64,000 bases of DNA. Source: Candidatus Centipeda massiliensis. GTDB taxonomy: Bacteria > Bacillota > Negativicutes > Selenomonadales > Selenomonadaceae. Of this stretch, positions 41,975 to 49,159 are shown piece after piece. A program made the translations under genes and the position numbers. Each line of letters starts with the position of its first letter. Position 1 is the first letter of the stretch. The stretch covers positions 127,877-191,876 of the forward strand of contig NZ_LT985754.1 in NCBI RefSeq assembly GCF_900290285.1, in the 5' to 3' direction. Below the pieces are notes generated by a model. The model was not told where the DNA came from. It saw nothing but the letters and a program-made list of their open reading frames with translations, and did not search any database.

Positions 41975-42141
41975 ATGCAGTACTCCACGCAGAACCCTCG
42001 TTACACAAGCGGACGTGTGCTCATCCGCCTAAATACCTGCGGATTCCAAACGCGCTGCGCTTGAACGATTAAAATCCGCAGGGGGCGGGTCGCACACTCT
42101 GCGCCGCTTGCTCCACTAGGGTTTGCTTAGGAGTACTGCAT
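41975..42141 (+). repeat. Family B structured palindromic element, copy B2
   Basis: Perfect outer inverted repeat ATGCAGTACTCC / GGAGTACTGCAT. Internal helices: AACCCT/AGGGTT, CAAGCGG/CCGCTTG, GTGTGC/GCACAC, CCGCC/GGCGG, and central CCTGCGGATT/AATCCGCAGG. The 30 bases after it (TTGTTCGTAACATTTATCAT region) are also shared with copy B3. Confidence 0.8.
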
Positions 42142-42215
42142 TTGCTTTTGTTCGTAACATTTATCATAGTACCAAAAAGCGCTGCATACACAGTTCTTCT
42201 CGAACGCGTTCCTCC

Positions 42216-43043
42216 TCAGCGCCTCTGATTTTTTGCCTCCTCCTGTGCCGTGCGCAGACAGCCATCGAAGTAGTGTGCGAGATTTTTCTCCAATGCGGCG
42301 ACATCCGTTTCATTCGATGAGGAGCCGGGATTATCGGCGAGCGTCGCCGCCCAGTCGTTCGATCCCTTCAGTGTGAAAAACGCGACAAAGACCGCCCGCG
42401 TCCGATCCGTCTCGTTCGGCGGCAGATAGTAGAACGTGATCTTGCGCCCGTAGAGTGCGGAAAGGACGGTGCCGTCCCCGTTTGGACGGTACAGCGCGTG
42501 GAGCTTCTTGCAGACCGCCGCCAGATCCGCACCGCGCGCGCCGTCCGTGACGAAAATGAAGTCGCCCTCGTCAAAGAGCGAGACCTCCCGATCAAGGTGT
42601 TTGCGTTTGACGCCCGCGTGAATCAGTGCCTCCGCTTCCTCGGCGGTCGCGGCGCGCAGACCGTATTCCTCCGCTATACGCCTGATTGCTGCATTCAGAT
42701 GCGCGGCATAGCCCGTCGCATACTGAAAGAACGCATTCGTATCCCGCTCCGCACCGGGGCGCGGGAGCGTCGGGCGGCGGACAACCGCGCTGCAGGAAAA
42801 GGTGAAATCATTCGCCGCATCGCGCAGGACATAGATGCGCCGCTCGAACGGCTTCTCCTTCTCGACCTGCATCTCCTCCAGTACGAGCTGTGGATTGCAG
42901 GCGACAAACTCCTCTGCCACCATCCCGATCACATCGTCCGCCGTATACGGATCACTGTTTTCTGTGGCGAGCGTGGATGCACAGCCTGTGAGAAGGATGG
43001 CAGAGAGGAGGAGAGATGCACTGCGTACTGCCTTGATACGCAT
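42216..43043 (-). CDS. Lipoprotein of unknown function, paralogue 1
   Basis: A 275-residue lipoprotein with lipobox LLTGCAS (Cys about residue 21). Family landmarks shared with the protein at 56759-57565: ENSDPYTADDVIGMV, EEMQVEKEKPFERRIYVL, the EEAEAL helix, GDFIFVTDGARGAD, LHALYRPNGDGTVL, GRKITFYYLPPNETD, NDWAATLADNPGSSSNETD. I do not recognise a named family. It would sit on the periplasmic face of the inner or outer membrane. It forms a single unit between a family B repeat and the tRNA gene. Confidence 0.75.
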   Translation of the reverse strand: MRIKAVRSASLLLSAILLTGCASTLATENSDPYTADDVIGMVAEEFVACNPQLVLEEMQVEKEKPFERRIYVLRDAANDFTFSCSAVVRRPTLPRPGAERDTNAFFQYATGYAAHLNAAIRRIAEEYGLRAATAEEAEALIHAGVKRKHLDREVSLFDEGDFIFVTDGARGADLAAVCKKLHALYRPNGDGTVLSALYGRKITFYYLPPNETDRTRAVFVAFFTLKGSNDWAATLADNPGSSSNETDVAALEKNLAHYFDGCLRTAQEEAKNQRR

Positions 43044-43121
43044 GATCGCTTCCTTTCTGTAATTGTTATACTAAATGTATGACACAGGACGATGATGATA
43101 TTTTCGTGAGAAATCCATAAC

Positions 43122-43146
43122 AAAAAGCCGCCCGATCGGACGGCTC
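43122..43146 (-). terminator. Terminator of the tRNA-Gly gene
   Basis: On the minus strand AGCCGTCCGATCGGGCGGCT folds into a hairpin followed by five T. Confidence 0.75.
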
Positions 43147-43157
43147 TGAACTCTCTA

Positions 43158-43231
43158 TGGAGCGGGCAATGGGAGTCGAACCCACCTCTAAAGCTTGGGA
43201 AGCTTTCATTCTACCGATGAACTATGCCCGC
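43158..43231 (-). tRNA. tRNA-Gly (anticodon CCC)
   Basis: A 74-nt cloverleaf on the minus strand: acceptor GCGGGCA/TGCCCGC, D-arm with TTCATCGGTAGAATG, anticodon arm AAAGC-TTCCCAA-GCTTT giving anticodon CCC, T-arm GTGGGTTCGACTCCCAT, and an encoded CCA. It reads GGG codons. Confidence 0.92.
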
Positions 43232-43301
43232 AGATACGGTGATTAGTATAGCGTGAAGGAGGGCAATTTGTCAAGAAAGGCGCGCTCTTTATCATCGAAA
43301 G

Positions 43302-45185
43302 TTAATCTTCAGTGCGACGCTGCTTCTCAAGGTAGACGAGGAGGACGGAGATGTCGGCGGGGGAGACGCCGCTGATGCGCGCTGCCTGTCCAATGGAGTG
43401 CGGGCGAATGGCAGCGAGTTTCTCCGCCGCCTCAAGGCGCAGGCTGCTGATCGCCGCATAGTCGATGGTCTCGGGGATACGGCAGCTTTCGAGGCGTTCC
43501 ATGCGCGCGATCTGCTCCTCCTGCTTTCTAAGGTAGCCGTCATATCGCGCCATTATCTCGACCTCCTCGCGCACGTCGTCTGCGAGGGCGGGCAGGTCGA
43601 AGAGGGCGGCGAGGCGGCGATAGTCTCCCTCGCGTGCGAGCAGGGCAAAGAGGGTCATGGGAACGCGCAGGGGGCTGATCCCCGCCTCCGCCAGACGCGC
43701 TTCGGTCTCGGCGCTCGGGCTGAGGCGGCGTTCCTTTAGGAGGACGAGCGCCGCCTCGATGGCATCCCTCTTTGCGATAAAGCGTGTCCAGCGTTCGTCC
43801 GTGACGAGATGGGCGGCGCGTCCCATCGGTGTGAGCCGCAGATCGGCATTGTCCTGCCTGAGGATGAGGCGGTACTCGGCGCGGCTCGTCATCATGCGGT
43901 ACGGCTCGTCCGTTCCCTTGGTGACAAGGTCGTCGATGAGGACGCCGATGTAGCCATCGCTGCGGCGCAGTATAAGCGGCTCCTCCCCTGCGATTGCACG
44001 CGCGGCGTTGATGCCTGCGATGAGTCCCTGCGCCGCCGCCTCCTCATAGCCGCTCGTGCCGTTTGACTGACCGGCGGAGTAGAGTCCCGCCACGCCCTTG
44101 ACAGTGAGGGTCGGGGCGAGCTGCAAGGGGTCGAGGCAGTCGTACTCAATGGCGTAGCCGGGGCGCATGATGCGTGCGTGTTCGAGTCCCGGTATCGTTG
44201 TGAGGAATGCCTCCTGTACGTCGGTCGGGAGGCTAGTGGACATACCCTGCACATATATTTCATTCGTATGGAGTCCCTCTGGTTCGAGGAAGAGCTGATG
44301 GCGCTCCTTGTCGGGGAAGCGCGCGATCTTCGTCTCGACGGAGGGACAGTAACGCGGTCCAACGCCCTCGATGACGCCGTTTGCCATCGGTGCGCGGTGG
44401 AGGTTCGCGCGAATGACCTCATGGGTCGCCTCGTTTGTATAGGTGAGGTAGCACGGGGTCTGCTCATCCGGCATCGTTTCCGTCAAAAAGGAAAAGGCGG
44501 GGGCGGTCGGGTCGCCCGCCTGCACAGCCGTCTTTGCAAAGTCGATGGTGCGGCGGTCAACGCGCGCGGGCGTGCCGGTCTTGAAGCGCATGAGTTTCAG
44601 CCCGATCGCGCGGAGCGAATCCGAGAGCGCCATCGCGGGGCGCTGTCCGTTCGGGCCGCTGTCATAGATGGTCTCGCCGAGGATGATACGCCCACGCAGA
44701 TACGTCCCCGTAGCGATGATGACGGCGTGTGCCGTGATCCGTTCGCCCGTCTCACAGAGGACGCCGGTGACGCGCTTGCCTGTGCTCGTTTCCTCGGCGA
44801 GGAGTTCCGTCACAAGCAGCTGACGTACGTCGAGATTGTCCGTATTCTCGACCGTTTCTTTCATGATGCGCTGATAGAGGAATTTGTCCGCCTGCATACG
44901 CAGCGAATGGACGGCAGGTCCCTTGCCTGTGTTGAGGAGGCGCCGCTGAATGCTCGCACGATCCGCAGCAATACCCATCTCGCCGCCGAGCGCGTCGATT
45001 TCGCGGACAAGGTGACTCTTGCCGGGGCCGCCGACGGACGGGTTGCAGGGCATCATTGCGATGTTGTCCAGTGAGAGTGTGACGATGAGGGTGCGCTTCC
45101 CCATGCGTGCCGCAGCGAGTGCCGCTTCAACGCCCGCATGCCCCGCACCGATGACGATGATGTCGTAGTTGGTTGTGTCGCTCAC
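43302..45185 (-). CDS. mnmG: tRNA uridine-5-carboxymethylaminomethyl modification enzyme MnmG (GidA)
   Basis: A 627-residue protein, the usual MnmG length. The FAD-binding start is DIIVIGAGHAGVEAALAAAR; further motifs are IAMMPCNPSVGGPGKSHLVREIDALGGEMG, GKRVTGVLCETGERI, ATGTYLRGRIILGE, RFKTGTPARVD, YCPSVETKIARFPDKERHQLFLEPEG, and GYEEAAAQGLIAGINAAR. With MnmE it modifies the wobble uridine of tRNAs (cmnm5U34). The start is GTG 45185, overlapping the comEB stop by GTGA. mnmE is not adjacent here. mnmG is often origin-proximal, which fits the DnaA-box cluster 7.6 kb away. Confidence 0.95.
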   Translation of the reverse strand: MSDTTNYDIIVIGAGHAGVEAALAAARMGKRTLIVTLSLDNIAMMPCNPSVGGPGKSHLVREIDALGGEMGIAADRASIQRRLLNTGKGPAVHSLRMQADKFLYQRIMKETVENTDNLDVRQLLVTELLAEETSTGKRVTGVLCETGERITAHAVIIATGTYLRGRIILGETIYDSGPNGQRPAMALSDSLRAIGLKLMRFKTGTPARVDRRTIDFAKTAVQAGDPTAPAFSFLTETMPDEQTPCYLTYTNEATHEVIRANLHRAPMANGVIEGVGPRYCPSVETKIARFPDKERHQLFLEPEGLHTNEIYVQGMSTSLPTDVQEAFLTTIPGLEHARIMRPGYAIEYDCLDPLQLAPTLTVKGVAGLYSAGQSNGTSGYEEAAAQGLIAGINAARAIAGEEPLILRRSDGYIGVLIDDLVTKGTDEPYRMMTSRAEYRLILRQDNADLRLTPMGRAAHLVTDERWTRFIAKRDAIEAALVLLKERRLSPSAETEARLAEAGISPLRVPMTLFALLAREGDYRRLAALFDLPALADDVREEVEIMARYDGYLRKQEEQIARMERLESCRIPETIDYAAISSLRLEAAEKLAAIRPHSIGQAARISGVSPADISVLLVYLEKQRRTED

Positions 45186-45697
45186 GTAATGCTTCCTTTA
45201 TCGATGGCGTTTCTGCTGTATGATTCCTCTACGGTGAACTTCACCGGAACCTCGCCGAGGTCGGTTTCCATGCGCCGCCAGCGGACGCCCGCCGAGTCAA
45301 ACATGCGCTTGGAGATCTTTGTCGCCTCGGTCGCGGCGTACTTGTCCGAGAGGTAGACGACCTCGCGGATGCCGCTCTGGATGATCGCCTTGCAGCATTC
45401 GTTGCACGGGAAGAGGGAGACGTAGATACGGCAGCCCTTCAGTGACGTGCTCGCGTTGAGGATAGCATTGAGCTCGGCGTGCACGACGTAGGGGTATTTC
45501 TGCTCGGCAAACGCACCCGTCCGCCCCCACGGATACTCGCGGTCGTCACAGCCGTTCGGCATGCCGTTGTAGCCGACGCCGACGATGTGTCTCTCCTCGT
45601 TGACGATGCACGCGCCGACCTGCGTGTGCGGATCCTTGCTGCGGTAGGCGGAGAAGAGCGCCACCCCCATGAAGTATTCGTCCCAAGAGATGATCAT
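45182..45697 (-). CDS. comEB: ComEB-type deoxycytidylate (dCMP) deaminase
   Basis: A 171-residue zinc deaminase. MIISWDEYFMGVALFSAYRSKDP is the typical ComEB start; zinc and catalytic motifs are VVHAELNAILNA (His and Glu) and LFPCNECCKAIIQSG (PCxxC). It converts dCMP to dUMP for thymidylate synthesis. The ATG 45697 follows AAGGAG by nine bases; the frame is open to 45781 without a ribosome binding site. It is coupled to mnmG by a GTGA overlap. A strong plus-strand promoter (45711-45739) diverges from it. Confidence 0.9.
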   Translation of the reverse strand: MIISWDEYFMGVALFSAYRSKDPHTQVGACIVNEERHIVGVGYNGMPNGCDDREYPWGRTGAFAEQKYPYVVHAELNAILNASTSLKGCRIYVSLFPCNECCKAIIQSGIREVVYLSDKYAATEATKISKRMFDSAGVRWRRMETDLGEVPVKFTVEESYSRNAIDKGSIT

Positions 45698-45710
45698 ATT
45701 GGTGTTCTCC

Positions 45711-45739
45711 TTGCACAACATACGTTCGTTTGTTATAAT
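45711..45739 (+). promoter_or_regulatory. Strong sigma-70 promoter for the module 3 toxin mRNA
   Basis: TTGCAC (45711-45716), 17-base spacer, extended -10 TGTTATAAT (TATAAT 45734-45739). The only ORF downstream before a terminator is the 22-residue peptide at 45968, so it would have a leader of about 220 nt. Confidence 0.6.
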
Positions 45740-45788
45740 GAGAAAAGGCACTGCCATTAAAAACGGTAGGCGGTTAGGCATCCCTCAT

Positions 45789-45938
45789 GGAATCAGCCAC
45801 TTATCTTGACTTATCTTTTATGCCCTCTCGTCGTCGGCAAATCCTCCACATAGCCATCGCTATGCGTCCGGTTTGCCTTCTCGATAGGACAAAAAATCTA
45901 AGCCAATCTAAGAGCGGCTTCATTTCATGAGCGATGCC
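45789..45938 (-). repeat. Family A MITE-like element, degenerate copy A8, inside the toxin leader
   Basis: Reverse-oriented and decayed: central CCTCCACATAGCCATCGCTATGCGTCCGG region and TCTAAGCCAATCT are kept, the ends (GGAATCAGCCACTTATC and TTTCATGAGCGATGCC) only partly. Boundaries are approximate; no direct repeat visible. Confidence 0.65.
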
Positions 45939-45967
45939 TTTTCTCGCCCCCGAAAGGGGGAATATAT

Positions 45968-46036
45968 ATGGATACCTATGAGTTCCTATCATTCCTCATA
46001 GTATATACCATACTGATTCTATCAGTGAAAAGATAA
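45968..46036 (+). CDS. TxpA/BsrG-like type I toxin peptide, module 3 (22 aa)
   Basis: A 22-residue peptide starting MDTYEFLSFLIV, hydrophobic through the middle (YTILILS) and ending Val-Lys-Arg. The M-x-x-Tyr-Glu-x-Leu-Ser start matches modules 1 and 2 and the Bacillus toxins TxpA and BsrG. Its SD GGGGG (45956-45960) is the 3' arm of a perfect CCCCC-GAAA-GGGGG hairpin (45947-45960), seven bases before ATG 45968, so the ribosome binding site is masked. A minus-strand promoter and terminator produce an opposing RNA that ends right at the stop codon. This module is in the opposite orientation to the other two. Toxicity is inferred. Confidence 0.65.
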   Translation: MDTYEFLSFLIVYTILILSVKR

Positions 46037-46130
46037 ACGAGAAAACCCCGCCTTTCGCTCCAAATCGTAGGCGGGGTATTCCTCTGTCATAGCGTTGGGG
46101 GCGGCCGCCCATCAGCAGTGCCCTTTTTCT
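46036..46130 (-). ncRNA. Predicted antisense sRNA (type I antitoxin), module 3
   Basis: A minus-strand RNA of about 95 nt from the promoter at 46137-46165 through the shared hairpin at 46043-46079 to GGGGTTTTCTCGTTT. It would overlap the 3' end of the toxin mRNA, the same convergent arrangement as modules 1 and 2. Confidence 0.6.
46043..46079. terminator. Shared bidirectional terminator of module 3
   Basis: ACCCCGCCT pairs with AGGCGGGGT across a loop of about 18 bases. T-rich on the minus-strand side, weaker on the plus side. Confidence 0.75.
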
Positions 46131-46136
46131 ATGCTT

Positions 46137-46165
46137 ATTTTACAATATTCCGTCCGCTTCGTCAA
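46137..46165 (-). promoter_or_regulatory. Promoter of the module 3 antitoxin sRNA
   Basis: On the minus strand TTGACG (46160-46165), 17-base spacer, TAAAAT (46137-46142). Confidence 0.6.
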
Positions 46166-46225
46166 GCGTCGCGCGGGAGTATCATGCGAAGGATGTATTT
46201 GAGAATTATTTTCCGTTATTTTTAA

Positions 46226-46254
46226 TTGACAAATCGTAGAAGATAAATTAAGAT
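46226..46254 (+). promoter_or_regulatory. Promoter of the cobalamin-regulated operon
   Basis: TTGACA (46226-46231), 17-base spacer, TAAGAT (46249-46254), about 30 bases before the riboswitch P1 helix. Confidence 0.65.
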
Positions 46255-46287
46255 GATGCGAGTATAAATGAGAACTGCATAGATGGG

Positions 46288-46457
46288 GAAACAGGTGCCC
46301 CTGATGGGGCTTAATAGGGAATCCGGTGCAATACCGGAGCGGTCCCGCCACTGTAAGGAGGAGCAGAGCTGCACGGACGAGAGTCCGGTCACTGGGGAGA
46401 GATCCTTGGGAAGGCGCAGCCGCGCGCAGATTCCGAGCCAGGAGAACTGCCTGTTTC
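46288..46457 (+). promoter_or_regulatory. Cobalamin (AdoCbl) riboswitch
   Basis: P1 helix GAAACAGG (46288-46295) pairs with CCTGTTTC (46450-46457). Inside are the conserved cobalamin features: GGGAATCCGGTGCAATACCGG, the B12 box GCCACTGTAA, GAGTCCGGTCACTGG, and AGCCAGGAGAACTGCC near the end. It controls the TonB receptor downstream through the terminator at 46516-46548. Confidence 0.93.
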
Positions 46458-46515
46458 ATGCTCGCTAACGATCCACGAGCGATGGGGAGGGGAGCCGGAA
46501 CTTTGCCTTTGGCAC

Positions 46516-46548
46516 AGCGGCTTTCTTCGTGTGGAAAGCCGCTTTTTT
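46516..46548 (+). terminator. Riboswitch expression-platform terminator
   Basis: AGCGGCTTTC pairs with GAAAGCCGCT, followed by six T; located between the riboswitch aptamer and the receptor start, so cobalamin would act by transcription attenuation. Confidence 0.85.
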
Positions 46549-46631
46549 ATGCAGTTTTTGGAATGTGGTTGCCGTCCGCTTCACGCGGGAGGAGGACGGA
46601 CGGCAGCACCACGATCAAGGAGGAAATCACT

Positions 46632-49088
46632 TTGAAGAAGAACCATCTCACACGCGCTGTTTTGATCGGGCTTTTATCCATTGGTGGGGGGCAGAGTATT
46701 GTCCATGCAGGACATGATGAGAATCTGCAATCCTACACGATTGATAATATCGTGGTCGAGGCGGAGCAGACGATCAACCAGTTCGGCGACACGGTGACGG
46801 AGCAGTCGTACTACCGCACGGGCGGTGACGTGAAGGTCATCACGCGCGAGGAGATCGAGAAGCGTCACTACATGGATCTCACGGAGGCGATCAAGCGCAT
46901 CCCGGGCGTGACGTTTCAGAACCCCGGCTACCGCGGCGGCGAGTACGGCTACCAGTTCTACAACAACGGCGTCCTCATCAACGGCGACTCGCGCGTCGTC
47001 ATCCTCATCGACGGGCGGCGCGTGGACAACCTCACGAGCACGCGCATCGGTGATGACAGTACCTCGGGCAGTAAGTCCACAGGTGTCAACATCGACCAGA
47101 TGATCGGCATCGAGAGCGTGGACAAGATCGAGGTCATCAAGGGGCCCGGCGCATCGGTCTATGGTCCGGACGCAACGGGCGGTGTGATCAATATCATCAC
47201 GCGCAAGGGCGGTGTGAAGCAGCAGGGCACGCTCGATCTCTCCACGGGATCGTGGCACCGCCACAACGGCGCGCTCTCCTTCTCGGGTGCGCTGCAGGAT
47301 GACCCGACGTTCCACTATTTTGCAACAGTCACGCGCAATATGAGCGGCGATACGAAGTATGTGGACGGTGAGACGGGGCAGACGGGTACACTCGGCGGCT
47401 CGCGCTGGAAGGAGGATGCCGTCAACATCCGCCTCGACAAAGAAATCGGAAAAGAGCAGAGCATCAAGCTCTGGTACAACTACAAGGCGGGCAAGGATGG
47501 CTACCCGATCTCGACGCCGCGCCTGAAGTACTGGAATCAGAACGACTGGGAGCGCATTATCTTTAACGCTGCCGTCGGGCAGCTGGATACAGCAAACGCC
47601 CTCAAAGGAGGGGTCAACCCGAAAACCAGTCAATGGGAGGCAGCACGCACACTCAGCGGCGATACACGCAACCCCGGCTATGCGAATCTCTATGCCCTCG
47701 ACGGCGCGGTCTACAACTCGTTCAGCAGATTTAGGCACAACGACTGGGAACTGAAGTGGACGTTCGACAAAGATAACGGGATGGAAAGCTTCGTTCGTCT
47801 TTACGATCAGAACCACCGCTATGCCAACCGCGACAAGTATGTATGGCGAATTGAGAGCAGAAACGATCTGATAAGCGACTACCGTACACGCTTCCCCAGC
47901 GGCGCAACGCAGGCGGAGTTAAAGCAGTGGATCGGCGAGCATCTCGCACCGTTCCCGGGCGGCGATCCGGCGAAGGTGCAGGAGTGGCTGGAAAAGACGG
48001 GCGGTACGGCGACCGAGCCGACGAGCTGGCGCGAGGAGCGCAACCGCGGCTTCCAGGTGCAGTACGCAAAGTCAATCGGCAAGAACGATGTCATTGCGAG
48101 CCTCACCTATGACAAGGCCAAGAACTATTCGAAAAGAATCCAGGCGAACGGCAGCATAAAAGAATCCCATACCGCGCGTGATTCCGTTCTTGCATACGTA
48201 CAGGATAAGATCCACATCACACCGAACTGGGATCTGACCCCCGCGCTGCGCTACTCCTACTACTCGGGCTATCACTCCTCAACGGCGGGGGACGATGTGC
48301 AGGGCAGGGGCAATGTGAACTTTATCACGCCCGCACTCAACACAGAGTACCTCTTTGACGATACGCTCAGCATGTATTTCGGCTGGGCGAAAGGCTTCCG
48401 CCCACTGCGTCAGGGCGACTATACCTCCACAGATGGTGTGTTTAACACTCCGCTGGAAGATGAGCGCGGCGACGCATGGACGCTCGGCGTACGCAAGGAG
48501 TTCTCGCAGCACACCGCACTCGCTGTCCACTACGACTGGACGCGCATGGGCAACGCGATTGCAACCCTGCCAATCTGGAACGACGTCGCAGGCGAGTTCG
48601 AGAGCACGGCGGTCAATGCACGCGAGGACAAGAAGTCCTTCAACATCACGTTCGACCACGCCTTTGACAAGCATTTCTCCATGAGTGCGTCCTACTCCCA
48701 CATGGTCGATAAATGGATGGCAAAGCCGGGCTGGGTGCTCGACCCGAACTGGGGCTACCAGAATTCGAGCGACATCAACACGCAGATCAACCGTCTGCGC
48801 CCCGCGAACCACTACGCGCTGAACCTCACCTATGAGAAGGGCAAGGTCTATACGGGCATGCTCATCAACTGGTATACGGGCAACAGCCGCACGGCGTTCA
48901 CGGACAGCCGCTTCCTCGTCCTCGACTGGAACTTCAACTACAGCTTTACCCCCGATCTGACGGGATATATCACCGTGAACAACCTCACGAACGAGGCATA
49001 CCAGACTTCCTACAATGCGTGGAACGGCGTCGGCAGTTCGTCCATGCCCGGCCGCAGTTTGATGGTCGGCGCACGCTACACGTTCTAA
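46632..49088 (+). CDS. Cobalamin-regulated TonB-dependent receptor (BtuB-type role)
   Basis: An 818-residue outer-membrane receptor. Signal peptide KKNHLTRAVLIGLLSIGGG, TonB-box-like YTIDNIVVEAE, plug domain with REEIEKRHYMDLTEAIKRIPGV, ...INGDSRVVILIDGRRVDN, DKIEVIKGPGASVYGPDATG and GVINIITRKGG, then a large barrel ending ...VGARYTF. The cobalamin riboswitch in its leader and the following BtuFCD-type genes point to corrinoid uptake. It is longer than E. coli BtuB (about 600 residues), with an expanded extracellular part (residues 320-520), so it may take a distinct corrinoid or complex. The start is TTG 46632, eight bases after AAGGAGG; the frame is open back into the riboswitch and is not translated there. 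Confidence 0.88.
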   Translation: MKKNHLTRAVLIGLLSIGGGQSIVHAGHDENLQSYTIDNIVVEAEQTINQFGDTVTEQSYYRTGGDVKVITREEIEKRHYMDLTEAIKRIPGVTFQNPGYRGGEYGYQFYNNGVLINGDSRVVILIDGRRVDNLTSTRIGDDSTSGSKSTGVNIDQMIGIESVDKIEVIKGPGASVYGPDATGGVINIITRKGGVKQQGTLDLSTGSWHRHNGALSFSGALQDDPTFHYFATVTRNMSGDTKYVDGETGQTGTLGGSRWKEDAVNIRLDKEIGKEQSIKLWYNYKAGKDGYPISTPRLKYWNQNDWERIIFNAAVGQLDTANALKGGVNPKTSQWEAARTLSGDTRNPGYANLYALDGAVYNSFSRFRHNDWELKWTFDKDNGMESFVRLYDQNHRYANRDKYVWRIESRNDLISDYRTRFPSGATQAELKQWIGEHLAPFPGGDPAKVQEWLEKTGGTATEPTSWREERNRGFQVQYAKSIGKNDVIASLTYDKAKNYSKRIQANGSIKESHTARDSVLAYVQDKIHITPNWDLTPALRYSYYSGYHSSTAGDDVQGRGNVNFITPALNTEYLFDDTLSMYFGWAKGFRPLRQGDYTSTDGVFNTPLEDERGDAWTLGVRKEFSQHTALAVHYDWTRMGNAIATLPIWNDVAGEFESTAVNAREDKKSFNITFDHAFDKHFSMSASYSHMVDKWMAKPGWVLDPNWGYQNSSDINTQINRLRPANHYALNLTYEKGKVYTGMLINWYTGNSRTAFTDSRFLVLDWNFNYSFTPDLTGYITVNNLTNEAYQTSYNAWNGVGSSSMPGRSLMVGARYTF

Positions 49089-49100
49089 TCGCTCGGAAAT

Positions 49101-49147
49101 GAAAGGACGCAGGACATTCTTTGAAAGGATGTCTTGCGTCTCTTTCT
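49101..49147 (+). terminator. Hairpin between receptor and binding-protein genes
   Basis: GAAAGGACGCAGGACATTC pairs with GATGTCTTGCGTCTCTTTC. It lies inside the presumed operon and may dampen expression of the ABC genes relative to the receptor, or stabilise the receptor mRNA. Confidence 0.65.
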
Positions 49148-49159
49148 GTAGGAGGAAGG

